Below are positions 1 to 11,484 of a DNA stretch of 64,000 nt, one piece after another. Position 1 is the stretch's first letter. Every line of letters begins with the position of its first letter. Below the pieces are notes generated by a model that saw only the letters and a list, made by a program, of their open reading frames with translations, made no database searches and was not told the origin of the DNA. Origin of the DNA: Coptis chinensis (Eukaryota; Streptophyta; Magnoliopsida; Ranunculales; Ranunculaceae); assembly GCA_015680905.1 (NCBI GenBank), contig CM027385.1:76653501-76717500 (forward strand), written 5' to 3'. Made by a program: the position numbers and the translations under genes.

Positions 1-2334
1 GAAATATATTAAAAACAAAAGAAAAGGGACTAACCCTAAAAAAAATTAGACGATCTCATCCTGCCCTCTCCCTCTCTTTCTCACTCTCACTCTTTCATCA
101 ATGCCTAGCGCCATCTGAAATGGAATGAAACCCAATTGCGTGCGTACTTGCCTAGGAATGAAGGTAATTTTTATCTATATTGTTCAATTGATTGATTTTT
201 ATCTTATCATTTCGGTAAAGTTAAGGTTTTTGTGAAATGTTTTATGTGGATTCCACTTCCATGTACAGGAAATTTATCATTGGAAGAAACTCACTCATCT
301 CCTGGAAATCGAATGGGAACATAACTGAAGCAGAAGAAAATATTACAATTTTCTCTTTTGTCGTTTGTTACTAATGGAGAGTTTGGTAGGTAAGCAAAAT
401 TCTTTTAGTTTGTAGAAAATTCAGAGTGAGTTTTGAGTTTTCCGTTCATATAGGAGTCTTAACCCTTAGATACAAGTTGATATATTGTAGATATATTGCT
501 TTAATATATATAATTGTTTTTGTGTTTCTCAATTTGCAAGTGTGTTGTTGCTGTTTAGAAGATTATTTAATGTTGCTTCTAATTCTTGATGTGGTGCACT
601 GAATCGTGTTTGGGACAATTTGGTTATGTTGTGCGTTGAACATTAGTTGGTTCTGCATTTAATTGGTAAATGGTTAATGTGTATAAATCTTATTCAATCT
701 ATTTCATTTCGAGTTTTGTAGGCACAACACGAGTAGCAAATTTGAGTCAAAGGCTAAAGGATAGAAATACTTTAATGTGAAAGGGGGTGGGGAGGCACAA
801 TAAAAAAAGTGGATTGCTAAAATGCTAAACATGAACAATCTTAGTATAGTTGGATTGGTGGTATCATATTGTCATTGTTATTCTCATTCTTATTGGCATT
901 TGTTATGCATGGATATAATGTACGTATTATTTAATCATCGAATCAGTATGTTTATCCTGCATTTCTTTGTATTCATAGTATTATATTATTCCTAAAATGT
1001 ATTGTTGTTTATTGCTTTGTGCTTAGGTAAGGTACCTGGTCCTTAACGTGGATGTTTAACAAGCAAGTATCAAGGAACAACAATGCTTATTAGATTTGCT
1101 CATGTAGAAGTTTCAAGATGATCCTTGACTGTGGTACAAATCCTAAATTTTCTATAATATATGCTGGTCATTGTTTCTGTATGAATTTTAAGTTTTCTAC
1201 TATTATATGTTGGTTTACTATCTTTCTCAACATTCACGGGACATGTGTCATGTTGTTTTGTTTGTGGAACACTTCAATTACTTAGTTGAATCTCTTTGTG
1301 TTCTACAAACTATTGGAATTGGATCTGTGTGTTTTGAGTTTCAACTTACCCCATTGTCTGAAGCTATGATCATAGAAACTTAAGTGTGAAAAGGGTGGGA
1401 GTTTCTTAGAGCAAAATCAGTTTCTATTTTGGGTTATAATTTCTATTAAAAAATTGGAATACTTGGTCTTTTTTGTTTGGTAGCTTTAGGTGTTGAACAT
1501 TTTGGATTATGTTAGGTTGTCTCTGGCTAGGGATGATGTCCATACTTATACCTTAGGTAATTTTATCTGTTTATATGTTTTGGGTCACCAAACTTAAGGG
1601 AAGCCATTAATACTTGATTATTTAGACCATAAGCATCCATTTTAAGTTTACTTGATTTTATTCTATATATATATGTGAGTTGTAAAGTTGTATTATGTCA
1701 TACGGTAGCTACTACATTCTTACTTCTATTTTGGGCTTCTTAGTAATTGTATTGTCTTATGGGGTTTGTCTTCATCTTTTGTCAAAGTAATCCTTTTGCT
1801 TTGAAGGAAGATCAAGTTTAGTTCATAATATATTGGTGATTTTTGGACTTTTTTTTAAAAACTTTTGCCATACTTATTATTTTATTAATACGTATTAGAA
1901 AGTGACTTGACATTTTTTTGTGACTTGTGTTCTAAGAGTTGCTTGTGTTCTAAGAGTTGCTTAACCTTGTGCAGAGGGACTTGTGTTCTAAGCATTGAAG
2001 CTTGGCCTTGTAAGGACGGCTTGTACCAGATTCAATTTTGTGCTCCTGCAATGTTTTAGCATTTTCTGAGGCATTCAACTAGCAAGAAAGATCAGCGCGA
2101 GAAGCTTTAGATGTGGGATCTTGTTTCATTTTGTCATTTTAACTCTCTTGAAAGCTTTATGTATTTATGTAAAGAATGATGCAACTCTTTATTAATTCTT
2201 AAATGTATGGAAGTCTTGGTGATTAATATATATTATTATGTAGTTAATCTTTTCTATTGTATTAATTGTATGGAAGTTTCAAATGTTTAGGTTAATCAAG
2301 GCATAGAACTATAGGTGATTCTGCTAAAGTCCAA
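1..2334. other. AT-rich non-coding DNA, probably interior of a CACTA element
   Basis: No open reading frame of note is visible on either strand and I recognise no protein motif. The stretch runs without a break into the subterminal repeats and terminus of a CACTA transposon at 2335-2785, so it is probably the interior of that non-autonomous element, whose left end would lie before base 1. A short local repeat (tgtgttctaagagttgctt) occurs at about 1925-1995. Assignment to the element is inference. Confidence 0.4.
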
Positions 2335-2785
2335 ACAAGGCTAAACGACGTAAAAGCCCGAAAACAAAAATTGTGAAATTCATGCAATTACTGTCGCCAA
2401 AATTTGTTTGCGACAATTAAAATCATTGGTAAAAAGGGCTTAATTTTCAAAAGAATGAACAATTTGTGACACTTAAAATTGTCAATGATAGCTTTTTACT
2501 GACGATATTTGAACTGTCGCATATGGTGCACCTTTTCCGACGTTTAATAGTAGAAAATGAGCAGAAACATTAGCGACGATTTGGTAGTATTTGCCACATT
2601 AAAAGCATCGCAAATAGTGTTGGATATGGCTACGCCAAAAAAACGTCAGAAAATATCTTTGTCGACTATATCATTAGCGACGGTCTGGGGACGATTCAAA
2701 AAACGTCGCCAAAACTTTTCAGCGACGATTTACTAATTTTTAGCAACACTTTTTTTCGTAGTTAAACATCCCATTTCTTGTAGTG
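2335..2785. mobile_element. Right terminus and subterminal repeats of a CACTA (En/Spm-like) transposon
   Basis: The segment ends in tttcttgtagtg (2774-2785), the reverse complement of CACTACAAGAAA, the usual terminal inverted repeat of plant CACTA elements. Before it lie many short degenerate motifs of the type gcgacgattt or cgtcgc in both orientations, the typical subterminal transposase-binding repeats. The matching left end is not in the window, so length and target duplication cannot be checked; tat (2786-2788) would be the right 3-bp duplication. No transposase is seen. Confidence 0.8.
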
Positions 2786-3041
2786 TATGTATTATGGGGT
2801 TAGGGGCAGGACGATATCATCCTAGACCGTGCGCGCTACGGTCTACTAAAATTGCCCTTATTACATACGGCTATCCTCAAACCGCCCCAAGAGACTCAAA
2901 GTAACCAATTCTAGGGTTGGTCTAGTGGAATCCATTGCCCGTTTGTGTTCCAAGTATGCAACATCTGAGGTTTGACACGAATCCCATGTGCAAAACTTAA
3001 TGCAAAGGGAAAAGGCAACAATATAAACATATTTACAAGGT

Positions 3042-3140
3042 GAGTCTTTTAACGTTAGATCCTCAAGATGAGTTGAGTCTTTTAACGTCAGATTCTCAAG
3101 ACGAATCGAGTCTTTTAACGTCAGATTCTCAAGACGAATC
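3042..3140. repeat. 33-bp tandem repeat, three copies
   Basis: Units start at 3042, 3075 and 3108 and begin gagtcttttaacgt. Units two and three are identical; unit one differs at a few bases. The unit length is a multiple of three and stays open on the plus strand, encoding an 11-residue Ser/Asp-rich repeat (SLLTSDSQDES) inside a 93-codon frame at 3040-3321. Whether that frame is translated is unknown. It lies downstream (in the element's sense) of the Athila-like remnant and may be part of that element's 3' region. Confidence 0.75.
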
Positions 3141-3884
3141 CCAACCTGTGGGAGAAACGGCGCGGCGACGAAGATTATCCTGGGCAGCTGGTGTTAGACA
3201 AAAGTATACCTTAAACTGGCTAGTATCGGATAGGAAGTCAGAGCCTAGACAGAAGGGTGTTTGGCAATGCATACACCAACCCATCTTTCGCGCACGTCGT
3301 TTACGAGCAAAAGAACTATGACAATTCCCTATTCGTGATGAGTGAGACTTACACCAAATGATTAGCTGAAGTTCGTGAGGTAGAGAGTAGAAAAGGGAAG
3401 AGAAGGAAGGAGGTGAAATTTTAGGTACCCATTGTTTACCGAAAAACACGTTTGCTCGTGTTGCATAAGACATTTATACTCAGTTCTATAAAAGAGTTTT
3501 CGTGGACTAAGGTTCCGGCGCTTGCAACCACACACTTTAAAGAACTCTGGAGATCATAAGATAGAAGATGGCCCGGCTACCAAAATGGCGTACCCTCTAT
3601 AGAAACAAGATTGAGTACGCCAAAAATGAAACATCTAATGCGGTATTATCGGATTCGAAGAAGAGTCCGTTCAACATCCGGTGGCGTAATTGTGGTAATG
3701 TTTTTAGGCGTTGTCCATTGACTTGAAATTCGCTGTTATCTTTTGGATTAAGCAAAGAGATTGCCCCATAATGTTTCACGTGACCGACCACAATGAAAGG
3801 ACCGGACCATCATGTTTTCAATTTACCGGGGAAAGATGTGTAACTGGAGTTGACAATAAAACTTTTTGGCCAATTTTGAAATCC
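3141..3884. other. Unassigned stretch beside an Athila-like remnant
   Basis: I see only short frames without recognisable motifs. By position this could be the 3' untranslated region or LTR of the minus-strand Ty3/gypsy remnant at 3885-5084, but I could not pair it with a second LTR copy. Confidence 0.25.
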
Positions 3885-4565
3885 TTACATAAAAAAATGT
3901 GCTTGTCGTGCACTCTTTTTCATATTAGCTTTGTAGGATTTTGAGAGATCATAAGCATCACTCCGAATCTCCTCCAGCTCATTTAATTGCAGTTTTCGCT
4001 TCTCGCCTGCCTCGATGATATTGTAATTGAGGATTTTGATGGCCCAAAAGGCACGATGCTCAAGTTCAACTGGCAGATGACAAGGTTTTCCAAAAACAAT
4101 GCGGTAAGGAGACATCCCTATAGGTGTCTTAAATGCTGTTCGGTATGCCCACAAGGCATCCGATAAGCGGAGAGACCAGTCCTTTCTTGATGGGTTGACA
4201 TTTTTCTCTATAATAGACTTTATCTCTCTGTTGGAGACTTCCACTTGGCCACTCATTTGTGGGTGGTATGGAGTAGCAACCTTGTGAGTAACTCCATATT
4301 TCTTCATTAAAAACCCAAAAATTTTGTTACAAAAATGTGTACCCCCATCACTGATGATAGCTTTGGGAACACCAAAACGAGAGAAAATGTTTTCTTTTAC
4401 AAATCTCACGACAGTCTTATGGTCATTTGAGCGACATCACGCGAAAGTGCCTCAATCCATTTGGACACATAGTCTACAACGACTAAAATGTATAGAAAAC
4501 CTTGAGAAATAGGGAAGGGTCCCATAAAATCAATGCCCCAAACATCAAAAATTTCCACAATTCTG
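3885..4565 (-). pseudogene. Ty3/gypsy integrase fragment (Athila-like)
   Basis: This minus-strand remnant encodes the integrase core of a Ty3/gypsy polyprotein. It starts near 4560 with the core motif [11 protein letters not shown] and a conserved YVSKWIEA stretch, loses frame near 4410, then continues in the 174-codon frame 4409-3885 with [15 protein letters not shown], the PYHPQ motif, [10 protein letters not shown] and [20 protein letters not shown]. The segment [18 protein letters not shown] after the core is typical of Athila-type elements. Protease, reverse transcriptase and RNase H, which should precede integrase, are absent: upstream sequence is gag. A frameshift and the internal deletion make it non-functional. 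Lineage is from recognition of these motifs and needs a tree to confirm. Confidence 0.85.
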
Positions 4566-5084
4566 AGTATAAAACTTTATCATGAATGCTTGAACAAGTT
4601 TGGCCCATGTGTCAATGGATTGCGGCGCTTGTCCGGCGAGCCAAACTGAAGCTTTATCAGCTAAGGTGAAGGGAAACAACCTAAGCAAGACTTGTTCGAT
4701 GGTAACGGTCGAATGGCGGAAAGTGGTGACTACTTGTTACATCCGACGAAGATGATTGTACAGTTTTTCATGGTCTAACCCATGGTAAACAGGTAACAAA
4801 CCGAAAATGTTTGGCGGAATACGAAAATCACCTACAATCGCATCGAGTTTAATGCAGGAAGCAGGACCTTCCTGTAAGGCAGTATAGAAATCCGAAAGGG
4901 GTTTCTCGACTGTGAGATTTTCCTCAGCCATAATTAAAGGAGATAATGGCAACGGAGATGTTTGACGAGGTTGATTTACGGAGGAGGGACTATGTCTAGG
5001 AGATAACATAAACAGTTGTTTCTTGTATTTTCGACGATGATATGTAAGTTCTAATTCCTTATGTTTACCAGACCGTAGTCTCAT
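4566..5084 (-). pseudogene. Ty3/gypsy gag fragment (Athila-like)
   Basis: A minus-strand frame starts at 5084 with MRLRSGK, a start often seen in gag-pol polyproteins of this group. It carries a region ending FGLLPVYHGLDHEKLYNHLRRM, then a stop at about 4737. Translation beyond the stop continues in the same family: IEQVLLRLFPFTLADKAS and WLAGQAPQSIDTWAKLV, the retrotransposon gag domain. Near 4566-4575 the gag sequence passes directly into integrase, so about 3 kb of pol coding sequence has been lost. The nonsense codon and deletion make this a relic. Confidence 0.8.
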
Positions 5085-7676
5085 ACAAATATAAATTTTA
5101 ATTTAAGGCTCATAAGGAACGAATAATGACTCTGGAGGTTTAGAATTTAGGAAGGAGGGAGTTGAAGCACGTCTTCCTGAGCTTTTGCTAACTCGAGCAG
5201 GGAAGCTAGGATAACGTGTGAATATTCCAGCAGCCAGGTCACCTGAGAGAATTGAGGGAGGTTGTTCGTGCTAACACGTTCCTTAATTAGGCAACCTCAA
5301 TTTTTTTCAGGTTTCCTAGGCACTGATGGAATAGGATGATGATTTATGATGGTGTATTATGCGGGGTGTTATTTAGATGAAATTTTTAATTACTATTATT
5401 TTTTATTATTTTATTATTTCATTATTTTTTATTTTTTTTATATTTTAATTTACGTAATTAGTGTATTATGGAGACGTGATTACGAAATATGCAATTAAAA
5501 ACGATAGATGCCAAAATAGAAACTAACTAACATATACTAGTTTACGCAGAAAGTCTACCCATGCAAATCTATATTACCTATACGTGAGCTAGGGGAATGT
5601 TGAGAACGAACTCATGCAATTGAATACCGTGTACGTGAATTGATGTAATATACACATACAAAAATATTCTAAGCAGGTGGTTTGACGCTACGCATATATC
5701 AAAATATATTCGAATCATATTAATTGTGTTACGTGAATATGTAATGACGAACCACCTTTACATGCACAGAGTCCTCATGCCAACATACAAATATACGAGG
5801 TAAAACAGGTTATAGCAAATAATATCCTCGACAAAGTTTGAGGAGTTTAAGAGTTTGAAACCTGGCATCCCGCGATTCCTCGTATAGCGATCGACTACTC
5901 CCGAGCTTATTACTAGAAAAATAGGACCAAAGAGCCCAAAAGAGTACTGAAAAGGAAAGTGGCCTGTACCTGAAAACCGGAGTGTTGATACTCCAGGTTA
6001 GTCTCGCGTGCTACTAATTCAGTCTCGTCCGAGACTCTTTTGTCTGTTCAGTACTTCAAATTCCTACGGAGTACTTAGACTGTGCTAATGAAAATAAACA
6101 AAACTTGGTTCACAAATATTTGTTAGTAGAAAAAGTTAAGGTAAACTGTTCCGTAACTCGTTAGTATTGTAATAGAAATGAAAATTAAAAAGATGAGGAG
6201 GTAGGGGAGGGGGTTTTTATGGATGTATTCCAGTTATTACGTTAAGTCCAGAGTCCTTCGGCGTGCAGCGGCGCCATTTGATAAACGCTCTTTTATTCGA
6301 ACGTTTATTGGTTTTCAGTTACTTATTTTCTTAAGTCCGAGGTCCACAGTCCAAAGTCCGAAGTCCAAAGACCCAAGTCCAAAGTCCAAATTCCAACGTC
6401 CGTATAGTCGTACGTTTTAGTCAAGTACCTTACTCATGTGGGTTTGGTAGGATAGGTCGAGTAAGGGATCGTCCAAACCTTAGGGCTCGGATAGGTTCAC
6501 AACTGGAATTACAACTTTTGGTGAGTAGGATTTTTAGGTTTCTTTTTAGTTGGTTTTAATTAAATTAACGGTAATGCAAATAATATAAATTACTACGGCG
6601 ATTATATGTAGGTAAACAAAAATAGAGAAACAGGGAGAGAGTTAATCATGCTCATACAAGAATCATTTTTTTAACAGTTTATATTACCAAGTCACTACAT
6701 CTCTACTTTGTCTCGTTTTCGGAGACGACGTCGAGTATTGATCCCTAGCGCATGCCCACATCTCTAGGTCGCATTTCACTAGCATAAGGAGTTTCAATAA
6801 TACCTCATCTCTGGTATATTATTTCAGCTCCTGGCTCGATTTCACATCAGCTGGAAAAATTGGAGAGTTTGTCGACACTGCAGAGTCGTAGCGAGACATT
6901 TTAGTCGCTAGCGACTATCTGAGAGCATCAATGATCCAACTTTGTACAGTCTCAGTCATTTTGGGACCGGATATCAAATCTATGCCTAATTCCTAAGTAA
7001 TGATTTTAGAATATTAACGAGTCAATCCGGATTTTCACACGAGCAGCATAACCCTCCCCCTGAGGGGGGGGGGGGATTAGCTCATGGTCATAGAAGGAAT
7101 AATAAAACTTGTTGTATACATTAAGTAAATAAATGCAGGACAGAAATTAAACTAGAAAAGAAATGACTGTTATTAAGGGTAAAATAACTTACAGTATTTA
7201 AGCTGCTGGAATGGAAATGGCAGAATGTAAGTACTGAAGGAAAAATCTAACTAAGCGGAAACTAAAGCATTAATATGCTGAAGGGGTAATAATGAAGGCG
7301 ACCCCCTCATATATATAGGCTGGAGACTGAAGACCGTTTAATTTGATATTGTTTGTTTGCTAATTGAGTCGTTCAAAACTTTGAAAATCAAAGTTTTGTT
7401 TTTTACCTATTTTGTTTTGTCTTTTTGCTGATTTAAGGTTTTGTTTGTTAGCTCATTTCAATTCAAACCACCTGGTTTGAATTGGTGCGTCTTCTCTCTT
7501 GCCGGTGGTATCAAATTGAAACCATCCTTTGCCACCTGCCTATGCTGACTCATCATGCCTTTTGGGCCCGCAGAGTGGATCCACCTAGTGTGTCCAGTGA
7601 CTACGTTGATTTTGGCGTTTTTACGACTTTTTGTCCTTGTCTTTGAGTTTCGTCAGCCGAGGGTCGCTATGGCAAA
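5085..7676. other. Unassigned non-coding region, possibly LTR or leader
   Basis: No gene is recognised. In the minus-strand sense this lies upstream of the Athila-like gag, where leader and 5' LTR would be expected, but I found neither a convincing primer-binding site nor a second LTR copy. Visible features are short aagtcc repeats at 6333-6395, a purine-rich tract at about 6192-6210, a homopolymer of about 13 G near 7064-7076 preceded by cccctga (a small GC hairpin), and a TATA-like catatatatagg at about 7308. Confidence 0.3.
6333..6395. repeat. Short degenerate aagtcca repeats
   Basis: About eight imperfect copies of a 7- to 8-base unit (aagtcca, with variants ggtccac and aagtccg) follow one another. 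No function is suggested. Confidence 0.6.
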
Positions 7677-8047
7677 CTTCACTAGCCAACGTCGGCATCT
7701 AGATTTATCCGATTTGAGCTTCGAAGTTTTTTGCTTCTTTATATGTGGACCCATTTCTGACCGGTTTTGTTCTTTTGGAAACTTCGGCTCTAGTCAGGCT
7801 TTGTTGGGCTTCACGGGGGTTGAGTGGGAAACTCCAAATATTCCCGTATTCCTGTACTTGGCAGCTTCACTAGCCAACGTCGGCATCTAGATTTATCCGA
7901 TTTGAGTTTCGGAAGTTTGCTGCTTCTTTATATGTGGACCCGTTCTGCACTGGTTTTGTTCTTTTGGAAACTTCGGCTCTAGTCAGGCTTTGTTGGGTTT
8001 CACGGGGGTTGAGTGGGAAACTTCAATTATTCCCGTATTCCCGTACT
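7677..8047. repeat. 188-bp tandem duplication
   Basis: Two adjacent copies start at 7677 and 7865 with cttcactagccaacgtcggc and share nearly their whole length, differing by scattered substitutions and small indels (for example cttcgaag against ttcggaag). No coding function is recognised; a 111-codon frame over copy one is not supported by motifs. Confidence 0.85.
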
Positions 8048-9320
8048 TCGATGCATATTTTATCACTATATTTATTTTAATTGCGGAAACCTGCAAAAGT
8101 ACGAAAATATAATTATTACATGATTATTAAACACATAATCGACCAAAATGCTATGTCTCTCGGGGTTTAATATTACAGTTTTGGGTGCTTATCAATGAGC
8201 ATCTTGACGTATCCACTGATGAGTCTCATGAGACTATGTCTATTCTAACAGGTTTGTATTTAGATCCCTAAACATAAATAAAATATACAAATTAACAAGC
8301 ATAAGAACCTGTATGCATGGACTCATTATGATAATTGAAGTGAACATTCGGTAAACGAACCGTATCATTTAAGTTTATGTTTGCTGAGGACGATACATCT
8401 ATTAAACAGAAAACATACAATAATAAATACAAATATTATACATGCATATATAAGCAAATGAAAATAAAGAAGATAATCAAAATTAAAGCAATCTATAGCT
8501 GATAAAGCATGGTTAAATATTGACGTATCATCATTAATCATAACATATTTTAACATCTCAATAAATAGCTAAGTTAATGTAAAAAGACTAAACAAAACAG
8601 CTGAATGAAGAAAATAACAGATATTTTGTATTCGGTTAGTCAAATTAATGAAAAGTATACTAATAGTAGTAAATAACAGAGTGTTAAATATGTATACCTT
8701 CCTCAGTAGGATGCAATATTGATAAGGAATGAAAAATATCATTAGCAAATTCACTATCACCGCCTTCAACACTGTTAATCTCTTCATTAAAACCATCTGT
8801 GTTGGGGCAGACGTCAACATCAAAAAAAAAAAAAAAACAAAGACAATGTCAATATGTCTATCAAATCTGGATACAAAACTGGTAGAGCAAACATAATATA
8901 AGGAAACCGATCCCTCGATGACTTCATAACTGAAAATGGTCATTTATACTCATATGTGGTAACATAGTGATACCTATAATTATAACAGTAAAAAAAAAAA
9001 GTATCAAAAATTTATATCAGTATATATAAACAAAAAATATACAACTAAAACAACAGATTTTAAGATGAATAAGAACTTGCGGGGATACACTGCTGCTAAT
9101 TTAAGTTAACATTTTGTGAACGAACACTATCATCCAAGTTTATGCTTGATGAGCCTAAATAGAAAACATCAAATCATAAATAGAAATATCACAACTCAGT
9201 TGAATATTTGAATTAAAATCTAAGTTTTGCATAAGAGTATGGACATATTTTTGAAGTTGACATATCAAGAGCCTGCCTAGTAGACCTCCGTTACCACGTA
9301 TGAATGTAGATGAGCATTTT

Positions 9321-9355
9321 GACATATCCACTGATGAGTCTCATGAGACTATGTC
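9321..9355 (+). other. Hammerhead-like hairpin motif, one of four copies
   Basis: The 35-base motif contains ctgatgag followed by the 14-bp palindrome agtctcatgagact, flanked by the inverted pair gacata and tatgtc. Copies lie at 8206-8240, 9321-9355, 9883-9917 and 10193-10227. In two copies the outer left arm reads gacgta, which still pairs with tatgtc through a G-U pair. The ctgatga box plus following stem matches the 5' part of the hammerhead ribozyme core (CUGAUGA, stem II). The GAAA box that should follow stem II is absent: tatgtc stands there. It is therefore at best a decayed ribozyme, or an unrelated structured element. Confidence 0.35.
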
Positions 9356-9360
9356 TATTC

Positions 9361-9380
9361 TAACCCTAAACCCTAAACCA
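9361..9380. repeat. Short interstitial telomere-like repeat
   Basis: The bases taaccctaaaccctaaacca contain two and a fraction units of CCCTAAA, the plant telomere repeat. They sit exactly at the junction between the two 560-bp copies. Two units can arise by chance, so origin is uncertain. Confidence 0.5.
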
Positions 9381-10695
9381 TCTAAAAAAAAAACACACAA
9401 AGACAATGTCAATATGTCTATCAAATCTGGATACAAAACTGGTAGAGCAAACATAATATAAGGAAACCGATCCCTCGATGACTTGATAACTGAAAATGGT
9501 CATTTATACTAATATGTGGTAACATAGTGATACCTATAATTATAATAGTAAAAAAAAAAAAAGTATCAAAAATTTATATCAGTATATATAAACAAAAAAT
9601 ATACAACTAAAACAACAGATTCTAAGATGAATAAGAACTTGTGGGGATACACTGCTGCTAATTTAAGTTAACATTTTGTGAACGAACACTATCATCCAAG
9701 TTTATGCTTGATGAGCCTAAATAGAAAACATCAAATCATAAATAGAAATATCACAACTCAGTTAAACATTTGAATTAAAATCTAAATTTTGCATAAGAGT
9801 ATGGACATATTTTTGAAGTTGGCATATCAAGAGCCTGCCTAGTAGACCTCCATTACCACGTATGAATGTAGATGAGCATCTTGACATATTCACTGATGAG
9901 TCTCATGAGACTATGTCTATTATAATAGGTTTGTATTTAGATCCCTAAACATAAATAAAAATATACAATTTAACATGCATAAGAACCTGTAGGCATGGAC
10001 TCATTCTGATAATTGAAGTGAACATTTGGTAAACGAACCGTATTATCTAAGTTTATGTTTGCTGAGGACGATACATCTATTAAACAGAAAACGTACAATA
10101 ATAAATACAAATATTATACATGCATATATAAGCAAATGAAAATAAAGAAAATAATCAAAATTAAAGCAATATATAGCTGATAAAGCCATATTGACGTATC
10201 CACTGATGAGTCTCATGAGACTATGTCTATTCTAACAGGTTTGTATTTAGATCCCTAAACATAAATAAAAATATACAATTTAACATGCATAAGAACCTGT
10301 AGCCATGAACTCATTCTGATAATTGAAGTGAACATTTGGTAAACAAACCGTATCATCTAAGTTTATGTTTGCTGAAGACGATACATATATTAAACAGAAA
10401 ACGTACAATAATAAATACAAATAGTATACATGCATATATAAGCAAATGAAAATAAAGAAGATAATCAAAATTAAAGCAATATATAGCTGATAAAGCATGG
10501 TTAAATATTGACGTATCGTCATTAATCATAACATACTTTACCATCTCAATAAATAGCTAAGTTAATGTAAAAAGACTAAACAAAACAGCTGAATGAAGAA
10601 AATAACATATATTTTGTATTCAGTTAGTCAAATTAATGAAAAGTATACTAATAGTAGTAAATAACAGAGAGAGAATCGGATATAAATATGTATAC

Positions 10696-11484
10696 CTTCC
10701 TCAGTAGGATGCAATATTGATGAGGAATGAAAAATATCATTAGCAAATTCACTGTCACCGCCTTCAACACTGTTAATCTCTTCATTAAAACCATCTATGT
10801 TGGGACAGACGTCAATATCTAAATTCAAATCCGTGAGAAAATCCAAATCCGTGTTTGAAGTGGACGTTCCTAAGAAAAAAATGATATGGAAAGTCAGCTA
10901 ACAAAAATACAAAATCAAATAGATCATAAATGAAATAAAAATAATACCTGTAGAATGAAGAGTAATTTGTATAATATTGTTGTCAATATTTAGCAACGGG
11001 CCCGTGGAAGTTGCAGTTAAATTTGATATTTGTGATTGCAAATGTTGTTGCATAACTGGAAGAAAGGGGTCTTCACTCGGCGTAGCATAATTATCATTAG
11101 TAATGTTAACTGAAGTAACTGGATGAAGGTAAAAACAAAAAACTTAAATGATAATAAATGCTAACCTGGTGATGGAGCAAGGACATATGGCAATTGTGTA
11201 GGAGTGGATGTCCCGATTGTGTCCTGCCTCATACGTATTCTTTGTCGATACTCTTGATTTCTCAGACGATTGCGCTCCCTTTCTTGATAACGTTGTTCCT
11301 CTGACATACTCTGACGACGCGCTCTCTTCCGAATACGGTCACGTTCTTGCTGAGCGTCTCTCTCTTCAACTGTCATATCTCGAACACGATGAATGTGCTT
11401 CCTTTGTTGAGAACGTTGGTCCTGTAAGGGTTCTGGCAGCATGGAAGTCATAGGCTGATTATTGACCGCTTCACATTGGACTAT
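10696..11484 (-). CDS. Arg-rich protein, three in-frame exons; possible Helitron protein N-terminus
   Basis: Three minus-strand exons join in frame at canonical splice sites: about 11484-11166, 11118-10948 and 10869-10696. The first holds a strongly basic, Arg/Glu-rich stretch with two similar units around MTVEERDAQQERDRIRKRAR and MSEEQRYQERERNRLRNQEY. The second is Asn/Thr-rich, the third acidic (DLNLDIDVCPNIDG, then SVEGGDSEFANDIF). Exon three ends at a GT donor, and a related copy of it lies at about 8703-8821, so the gene once continued. Such Arg-rich tandem units are common at the start of plant Helitron replicase-helicase proteins, and a candidate Helitron 5' end lies upstream at 12551, but no replicase or helicase motif is visible. 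It could instead be an unrelated nuclear protein. The start codon is not fixed; 11451 is the first Met in frame. Confidence 0.45.

Larger units (their letters stand above)
8841..9930. repeat. 560-bp direct duplication
   Basis: The sequence beginning agacaatgtcaatatgtct at 8841 is repeated at 9401 and stays nearly identical for over 500 bp, ending in the hammerhead-like hairpin of each copy (9321 and 9883). The junction at 9361-9380 carries telomere-like sequence. No coding content is seen. Confidence 0.8.
8206..10819. repeat. Segmentally duplicated block (about 615-bp and 310-bp units)
   Basis: Sequence 8206-8821 recurs at 10193-10819 (offset about 1987) with high identity, including a copy of a coding exon (see the gene at 10696-11484). 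The first about 310 bp of the unit is also present at 9883-10192, directly abutting the copy at 10193, so copies two and three form a tandem pair. Between the first and second lies a separate 560-bp duplication. All long open frames here, such as those rich in Ile, Phe and Tyr on the minus strand, are AT-rich shadows. Confidence 0.8.

Noticed and set aside
8206..10227. A working hammerhead ribozyme
   Set aside because: The GAAA box after stem II is absent in all four copies; kept only as a relic hypothesis.
10280..10544. Hydrophobic Ile/Tyr/Phe-rich frames as membrane proteins
   Set aside because: Composition reflects AT-rich DNA, and they fall in duplicated non-coding units with a second copy at 8365-8556.
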